Of a stretch of 13,766 nucleotides of DNA, positions 6,270 through 13,766 are shown piece after piece. The position numbers and the translations under genes are program-made. Below the pieces are notes generated by a model. The model ran no database searches, was not told the origin of the DNA, and saw only the letters and a list, made by a program, of their open reading frames with translations. Source of the stretch: Alphaproteobacteria bacterium (GTDB taxonomy: Bacteria; Pseudomonadota; Alphaproteobacteria; JAEULC01); contig JADZDN010000436.1 of NCBI GenBank assembly GCA_020851015.1, positions 1 to 13,766 on the forward strand. Reading direction: 5' to 3'. The number at the start of each line of letters is the position of its first letter. Within the stretch, counting starts at the first letter, position 1.

Positions 6270-6301
6270 TTGGTCTTGTTCGGGCTTGGTCTTGTTCGGG
6301 C
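6270..6301 (+). repeat. 16-bp perfect tandem duplication in the DUF1127 leader
   Basis: TTGGTCTTGTTCGGGC occurs twice head to tail (6270-6285, 6286-6301). On the minus strand this lies just upstream of the SD of the tandem-DUF1127 gene, so the repeat would be in its untranslated leader or promoter. The near copy suggests recent slippage. Confidence 0.75.
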
Positions 6302-6405
6302 CGGTCGTTGCCGCCACATCCCCCGGAAGGGAATCCGGTCGGGCAGGCTTCCGCCGTCCTCGTATGCAGGTTAAATAGTCCCGCTTGGGACCGAATCCGA
6401 GGGTA

Positions 6406-6424
6406 AATGCTGCACAGCAGCATT
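6406..6424. promoter_or_regulatory. Inverted repeat in the divergent DUF1127/aminopeptidase intergenic region
   Basis: AATGCTG and CAGCATT flank five bases, forming a perfect 7-bp dyad. A second small dyad, GTCCC-GCTT-GGGAC, lies at 6379-6392. Both are between divergent genes, so either could be an operator. A weak promoter for the aminopeptidase (TTGAGA at 6423-6428, TTTGAT at 6446-6451, 17-base spacing) begins within the first dyad. Confidence 0.35.
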
Positions 6425-6520
6425 GAGAGGAATGCATGCGATGCCTTTGATTCGCCTAAATTTCGTCAACCTTCCGTTAACCATTGAAGCCGCAACGCAG
6501 CAGGAAAAGGGGTCGTGCCG

Positions 6521-8566
6521 ATGACGCCGGACGATGCCACCCCCCCGGTTTTTCAGGGCGATGCCGCGCTGGACCGCTTGCTGGCCAAGGCGGGGCTTTC
6601 CGTGGATGCCGCCTGGATGCGCGAACTGGTGCGCGGCGTGCTGGCCGCGCCGACCCCGATGGCCGAGCCGGACCGGTGGATCGGGTTGGTCGCGGCCGAG
6701 CCCGCCCCGGACCTGGCGGCCCAGCTGCGCGCCCTGAAGCGCGAGATGGAAGCCGCGGTGGCGAAGGCCCCGCCGACCGCCGGGCAGCGGACCCAGCGCC
6801 TGGCCGATCTGCGCGCGGAACTGCGACGTCGCGGCCTTGACGGCTTCATCGTGCCGCGCGCCGACGAGCACCAGGGCGAATACGTTGCCAAGCGGGCCGA
6901 GCGCCTGCCCTGGCTGACGGGGTTTGCCGGCTCGGCCGGCGTCGCGGTCGTGCTGCAGGACCGCGCGGCGATCTTCGTCGACGGGCGCTACACGCTGCAG
7001 GTGCGCGACCAGGTCGACACCGCGCTGTTCGAGCCGCGCCATATCACGGACGAACCGCCGGCGGACTGGCTGGCGGCGAACCTGAAGCCCGGCTGCAAGG
7101 TCGGCTACGACCCCTGGCTGCTGCCGCCCGCCTCGGTCGAGCGCCTGGCGGCTTCCTGCGCCAAGGCCGGGGGCGAGATGGTTGCCCTGGACGACAACCC
7201 GCTCGACGCCGTCTGGCGCGACCAGCCGCCGCCGCCGATCGCGCCGGTCATGCCGCAGGACCTGCGCTACGCCGGGCGCAGCGCCGCCGACAAGCGCCAG
7301 GAAATCGCGCGCAAGCTCGCCGCCGACGATGTCGACGCCGCCGTGCTGACCGATCCGGCCTCGCTCGCCTGGCTGTTCAACATCCGCGGCGGCGACGTGT
7401 CGCACACGCCGCTGCCGCTCGGCTTCGCGATCGGCGAGAAGGACGGCGCGGCGCGGCTCTACCTCGATCCGCGCAAGCTGCTGGCGGAGACCCGCGCCCA
7501 TCTGGGCAACAGCGTGGCGATCGCGCCGCCGAAGGCGTTCCCGGCCGGGCTCGACGCGCTGAAGGACAAGCGCGTGCTGGTCGACCCGGCGACCGCCGGC
7601 GCCGCGGTGCTCGACCGCCTGGCGAAGGCCGGCGCCAAGCCGGTGCGCGGCGAGGATCCCTGCGCCCTGCCGCGCGCCTGCAAGAACAAGGTCGAGCTGG
7701 ACGGCGCCCGCGCCGCGCACCGCCGCGACGGGGCGGCGCGGGTGCGCTTCCTGGCCTGGCTGGCGCGCGCGACGGCTGGCGGCACGGTCGACGAACTCGG
7801 CGCCTCGGACCGGCTCGAGGCCTTCCGGCGCGACGGCGAGCTGTTCCGCGATCTCAGCTTCGACACTATTTCCGGCGCGGGTCCGAACGGCGCCATCGTC
7901 CACTACAAGTCGAGCGCGGCCACCAACCGCAGGCTCGAGTCGGGCAGCCTCTATTTGCTCGATTCCGGCGCGCAGTATCTCGACGGCACCACCGACGTGA
8001 CGCGGACGGTGGCGATCGGCGCGCCCAGCGCGGAAATGCGCGACCGTTTCACCCGCGTGCTGAAGGGGCATATCGCCATCGCCACGGCCCGCTTTCCGCA
8101 CGGCACCTCGGGCAGCCAGCTCGACCCGCTGGCGCGCCACGCGCTGTGGCAGGCCGGGCTCGATTTCGACCACGGCACCGGCCACGGCGTGGGCAGCTAT
8201 CTGTCCGTGCACGAAGGCCCGCACCGCATCTCGAAGGTGCCGAACACGGTCGCGCTGAAGCCCGGCATGATCGTCTCGAACGAGCCGGGCTACTACAAGA
8301 CCGGCGCGTTTGGCATCCGCATCGAGAACCTGGTGACGGTGATCGACGTTCCCAAGCCGCCGGGCGGCGAGCGCGCGCTGCTGGGCTTCGAGACGCTGAC
8401 CCTCTGCCCGATCGACCGCACGCTGGTCGATGCCTCGCTCTTGACCAAGGACGAGATCGCCTGGCTCGACGCCTACCACGCGACGGTGCGCGCGACGATC
8501 GGCCCGCTGGTGGACGGCGAGACGCGGACCTGGCTGGAGAGCGCGACGCGGCCGGTCGCGGGTTGA
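6521..8566 (+). CDS. Xaa-Pro aminopeptidase (aminopeptidase P, M24B family)
   Basis: This 681-residue enzyme would remove N-terminal residues from peptides whose second residue is proline, in the cytosol. It has creatinase-like N-terminal domains (from about 85: LADLRAELRRRGLDGFIVPR, then WLTGFAGSAG and IFVDGRYTLQ) and a C-terminal pita-bread metalloprotease domain. The dinuclear metal ligands are all visible: Asp481 (LLDSGAQY), Asp492 (GTTDVTRT), His555 (GTGHGVG), Glu588 (SNEPGYY) and Glu602 (IRIENLV). About 80 residues precede the first recognised domain, so the protein is longer than the roughly 600 residues usual for bacterial relatives. I chose the ATG at 6521 because AAGGGG lies 8 bases upstream; a GTG at 6515 would add two residues. 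The stop overlaps the possible -35 of the following toxin-antitoxin operon. Confidence 0.92.
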   Translation: MTPDDATPPVFQGDAALDRLLAKAGLSVDAAWMRELVRGVLAAPTPMAEPDRWIGLVAAEPAPDLAAQLRALKREMEAAVAKAPPTAGQRTQRLADLRAELRRRGLDGFIVPRADEHQGEYVAKRAERLPWLTGFAGSAGVAVVLQDRAAIFVDGRYTLQVRDQVDTALFEPRHITDEPPADWLAANLKPGCKVGYDPWLLPPASVERLAASCAKAGGEMVALDDNPLDAVWRDQPPPPIAPVMPQDLRYAGRSAADKRQEIARKLAADDVDAAVLTDPASLAWLFNIRGGDVSHTPLPLGFAIGEKDGAARLYLDPRKLLAETRAHLGNSVAIAPPKAFPAGLDALKDKRVLVDPATAGAAVLDRLAKAGAKPVRGEDPCALPRACKNKVELDGARAAHRRDGAARVRFLAWLARATAGGTVDELGASDRLEAFRRDGELFRDLSFDTISGAGPNGAIVHYKSSAATNRRLESGSLYLLDSGAQYLDGTTDVTRTVAIGAPSAEMRDRFTRVLKGHIAIATARFPHGTSGSQLDPLARHALWQAGLDFDHGTGHGVGSYLSVHEGPHRISKVPNTVALKPGMIVSNEPGYYKTGAFGIRIENLVTVIDVPKPPGGERALLGFETLTLCPIDRTLVDASLLTKDEIAWLDAYHATVRATIGPLVDGETRTWLESATRPVAG

Positions 8567-8611
8567 CCGGGAAATCCAATTTAGACTAGTCTAAGACTAG
8601 TCGAAATTGGA
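8563..8611 (+). promoter_or_regulatory. Promoter and 37-bp palindromic operator of the phd-vapC module
   Basis: Positions 8575-8611 form a palindrome with one mismatched pair (8583/8603). TCCAATTT is mirrored by AAATTGGA, and inside are two copies of GACTAGTC (8584-8591, 8595-8602), each itself a perfect palindrome, separated by TAA. A candidate promoter is TTGACC (8563-8568) and TAGTCT (8587-8592) with 18-base spacing, so the -10 lies in the palindrome. The SD (GGAG, 8609-8612) of the antitoxin gene starts at its right end. This is the layout expected for autorepression by the antitoxin-toxin complex. Confidence 0.8.
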
Positions 8612-8620
8612 GTCCGGCGC

Positions 8621-8863
8621 ATGGCTGAAATCAGCGCCTACGAGGCCAAGACGCACCTGTCCCGGCTGCTTGCGCGCGCCGAGAAGGGCGAGCGCATCGT
8701 TATCACCAAGCATGGCCGCGCCGTGGCGCAGCTCGTGCCGATGGAGGCGGAGGGCAGGATGTCGCGCGACGAGGCGATCCGCCGCCTGCGCGCATTTCGC
8801 GACAAGCATCCGCTCGGGGGCATCACCGTCAGGGAGTTGATCGACGAAGGGCGCAAGTGGTAG
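8621..8863 (+). CDS. Phd/YefM-family antitoxin of a VapBC-type module
   Basis: The 80-residue protein begins MAEISAYEAKTHLSRLLARA and continues GERIVITKHGRAVAQLVP, the standard Phd/YefM DNA-binding and dimerisation fold. The C-terminal third (about 45-80, RRLRAFRDKHPLGGITVREL and following) would be the flexible toxin-neutralising tail. The ATG at 8621 has GGAG 8 bases upstream. The last codons overlap the toxin start by 7 bases, so the two are almost certainly translationally coupled. As known for the family, the antitoxin, alone or with its toxin, should bind the upstream palindrome and repress the operon. It belongs to the VapB functional class by partner, although its fold is Phd-like rather than AbrB-like. 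Confidence 0.9.
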   Translation: MAEISAYEAKTHLSRLLARAEKGERIVITKHGRAVAQLVPMEAEGRMSRDEAIRRLRAFRDKHPLGGITVRELIDEGRKW

Positions 8864-9273
8864 CCAGCTTCGTCCTGGACTGCTCCGTCACGATCGCGAT
8901 GTGCCTCAAGGACGAGCGCAGCGCCTACGCCCGGAAGGTGGAGGAAGCGCTCCGGGACACCGGGGCGGTGGTACCCGCGCTTTGGCCGTACGAGGTGGCC
9001 AACGCGCTCGTCATGGCGGAGCGGCGGCATCGCCTTTCACCGGCCGAGCGCGATGAATTGCTCGCCATTCTCGGCTCTCTCGGTATCGTGGTCGTGGCGG
9101 CGCCTGCGGTGCTGCCGCACGCGCTGATCGCGCTGGCCCAGCGCCACAAGCTGACGGCCGACGATGCCGCCTATCTGGAGCTGGCGGTAAGCAAGGGGCT
9201 GCCGTTGGCAACGACGGATTCCGGCCTCGCGCGCGCGGCCAAGGCAGCGCGGGTGCCGCTGTTCAAGGGCTGA
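8857..9273 (+). CDS. vapC: PIN-domain ribonuclease toxin (VapC family)
   Basis: This 138-residue PIN-domain protein has the acidic residues that bind the catalytic metal: Asp8 (FVLDCSVT), Glu46 (YEVANAL), Asp103 (LTADDAAYLELA) and Asp121 (ATTDSGLARAA). The length and the C-terminal strand (VPLF) are normal, so it looks intact and active. VapC toxins are Mg-dependent endoribonucleases that cut tRNA or rRNA sites and stop translation; the RNA target here cannot be predicted. The start is GTG at 8857, overlapping the antitoxin stop by 7 bases. The gene ends 100 bases from the convergent relE-like toxin. That gap holds GCTACGGC (9284-9291) and its complement (9347-9354) far apart, but no good terminator. 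Confidence 0.92.
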   Translation: MVASFVLDCSVTIAMCLKDERSAYARKVEEALRDTGAVVPALWPYEVANALVMAERRHRLSPAERDELLAILGSLGIVVVAAPAVLPHALIALAQRHKLTADDAAYLELAVSKGLPLATTDSGLARAAKAARVPLFKG

Positions 9274-9372
9274 GCGACTTTTTGCTACGGCACGATCCCG
9301 GGCGGCGATGCGATGGCATGGCGCGCTGCCCCTTAGTCGGGCTGTAGCCGTAGCGGCCGTGGGTGGGGAGGG

Positions 9373-9630
9373 TCATCGATACACTTCCCGGCGATGCCCG
9401 ATCTTCAGCACCAGGACGAGCACGCGGCCATGGTCGATTTCATAGACAATACGCCAGTCACCGACGCGAATTCGGTAGAGGCTATCCTTGCCGGCAAGCT
9501 TGATCGCACCGGGCGGCAGCGGCTGTTCCTCCAGGGCGACAAGTCGGAAGGCGATCCGCTTTCTGACGGCGGGGTCGAGTTGGTCGAACGCGCGCTTCGC
9601 CGCCGGCGCGAACTCGACTCTATAGGTCAT
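9373..9630 (-). CDS. RelE/ParE-family toxin
   Basis: The 85-residue basic protein has the RelE fold: an N-terminal strand and two helices (MTYRVEFAPAAKRAFDQLDP, AVRKRIAFRLVALEEQP), then the strand core LYRIRVGDWRIVYEI (51-65) and the C-terminal KIGHRREVYR (76-85). Arg and His/Tyr residues at the family's active-site positions are kept (Arg53, Arg60, His79, Arg80, Tyr84), consistent with a ribosome-dependent mRNA interferase of the RelE branch. ParE-type gyrase inhibition cannot be excluded from sequence alone. The ATG overlaps the antitoxin stop in an ATGA, so it is coupled and second in its operon. The gene is intact and convergent with vapC. Confidence 0.9.
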   Translation of the reverse strand: MTYRVEFAPAAKRAFDQLDPAVRKRIAFRLVALEEQPLPPGAIKLAGKDSLYRIRVGDWRIVYEIDHGRVLVLVLKIGHRREVYR

Positions 9631-9914
9631 CGACGGCGCGGGCGGCGGATGCCATGCTCGCGCAATGCCTCATTGAGGGTGGTCGTGCCCCTGCGCTTCG
9701 CCTCCGCGCGCGCGGCGCGGGCGTCGGCGACATCGCGCTGGTCCTCCAAGCGCTGCAGGGTTGCTACATCGTCCAGCGAAACGACCGCCGCCACCGGTTT
9801 TCCGCGCCGGGACAAAAGGACGCGCTCCTTGCCATAGGCGGCGCGATTCACGAGCTCGGACAGGCGATCGCGGGCCTCGGCTGTGGATATGGCGGCGGTG
9901 TTGCTCTTGGTCAT
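9627..9914 (-). CDS. Phd/YefM-family antitoxin of a RelE-type module
   Basis: The 95-residue protein carries AAISTAEARDRLSELVNRA and ERVLLSRRGKPVAAVVSLDD, a Phd/YefM DNA-binding domain. A long charged helix (about 51-80, LQRLEDQRDVADARAARAEA) and a basic tail ending in RRPRRR follow, and would contact the toxin. I chose the ATG at 9914. A TTG three codons upstream is possible, but it directly follows the weak GGA that could serve as the SD for 9914. The gene ends in an ATGA overlap with the relE-like toxin. Its promoter begins only a few bases after the ligA stop, so the module sits downstream of ligA on the same strand but has its own control. Confidence 0.9.
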   Translation of the reverse strand: MTKSNTAAISTAEARDRLSELVNRAAYGKERVLLSRRGKPVAAVVSLDDVATLQRLEDQRDVADARAARAEAKRRGTTTLNEALREHGIRRPRRR

Positions 9915-9941
9915 ATCTGTCAATCCGGGGCGAAGATGCCG

Positions 9942-9972
9942 GAATTGTACATTTCAGGAATATCGGGGTCAA
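9942..9972 (-). promoter_or_regulatory. Sigma-70-like promoter with embedded operator for the relE module
   Basis: On the minus strand TTGACC (9972-9967) and TACAAT (9949-9944) are separated by exactly 17 bases, the best promoter in the window. The -10 overlaps a 14-bp dyad (9942-9955) with TGTACA at its core and one mismatched pair, GAA-A-TGTACA-A-TTC on the minus strand. This arrangement suggests repression by the antitoxin or the antitoxin-toxin complex. The -35 starts 8 bases past the ligA stop codon. Confidence 0.75.
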
Positions 9973-9979
9973 CCGGCCG

Positions 9980-13766
<3,787 letters not shown>

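Noticed and set aside
6371..8479. A 702-codon open frame on the minus strand opposite the aminopeptidase P gene
   Set aside because: It is the shadow of a gene with all catalytic residues intact. Its composition is typical of GC-rich antisense, without any motif.
9284..9354. GCTACGGC / GCCGTAGC as a terminator between the two toxins
   Set aside because: The arms are 55 bases apart and no U-tract follows, so a functional terminator is not supported.

Overview
The window is a GC-rich stretch of bacterial chromosome. Its gene content points to an alphaproteobacterium, probably of the Rhodospirillales or a related group. The clues are a recN-ligA pair with an ATGA overlap, PrmA and a large cytosolic aminopeptidase P near a UvrD/PcrA helicase, and a DUF1127 protein, a family common in alphaproteobacteria. 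This placement is an inference from gene families and composition; there is no rRNA or other decisive marker.

Layout, left to right. (a) 1-141: G/C-rich inverted repeats. (b) 142-912, minus: a peptidase C26 (PuuD-like) glutamine-amidotransferase-fold hydrolase, divergent from (c) a UvrD/PcrA-type DNA helicase at 1105-3369, plus, whose promoter spacing suggests a leaderless mRNA. (d) 3373-3597, minus: an orphan Phd/YefM antitoxin with no room for a toxin. (e) 3598-4607: about 1 kb without a credible gene, holding REP-like hairpins, a roughly 600-bp imperfect palindrome and a further single copy of its end module. (f) 4608-5519, plus: prmA, followed by a hairpin. (g) 5644-6258, minus: a protein with two DUF1127 domains. 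(h) 6521-8566, plus: an M24B aminopeptidase P. (i) 8621-9273, plus: a Phd-type antitoxin and PIN (VapC) toxin pair preceded by a near-perfect 37-bp palindrome. (j) 9914-9373, minus: a second complete module, Phd/YefM antitoxin plus RelE/ParE toxin, with a clear promoter embedded in a palindrome. (k) 13766-9980, minus: recN (5' end cut by the window edge) and ligA.

The housekeeping genes cover DNA repair and replication (UvrD, RecN, LigA), translation-factor modification (PrmA) and peptide turnover (aminopeptidase P, C26 hydrolase). The gaps between them hold accessory material: two full type II toxin-antitoxin modules lying tail to tail, one orphan antitoxin, and dispersed repeats. I see no phage, transposase, CRISPR or RNA gene. 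I do not see a clear new multi-gene system. The points most worth checking are the large palindrome, the two toxin-antitoxin operators, the orphan antitoxin and the tandem DUF1127 protein.
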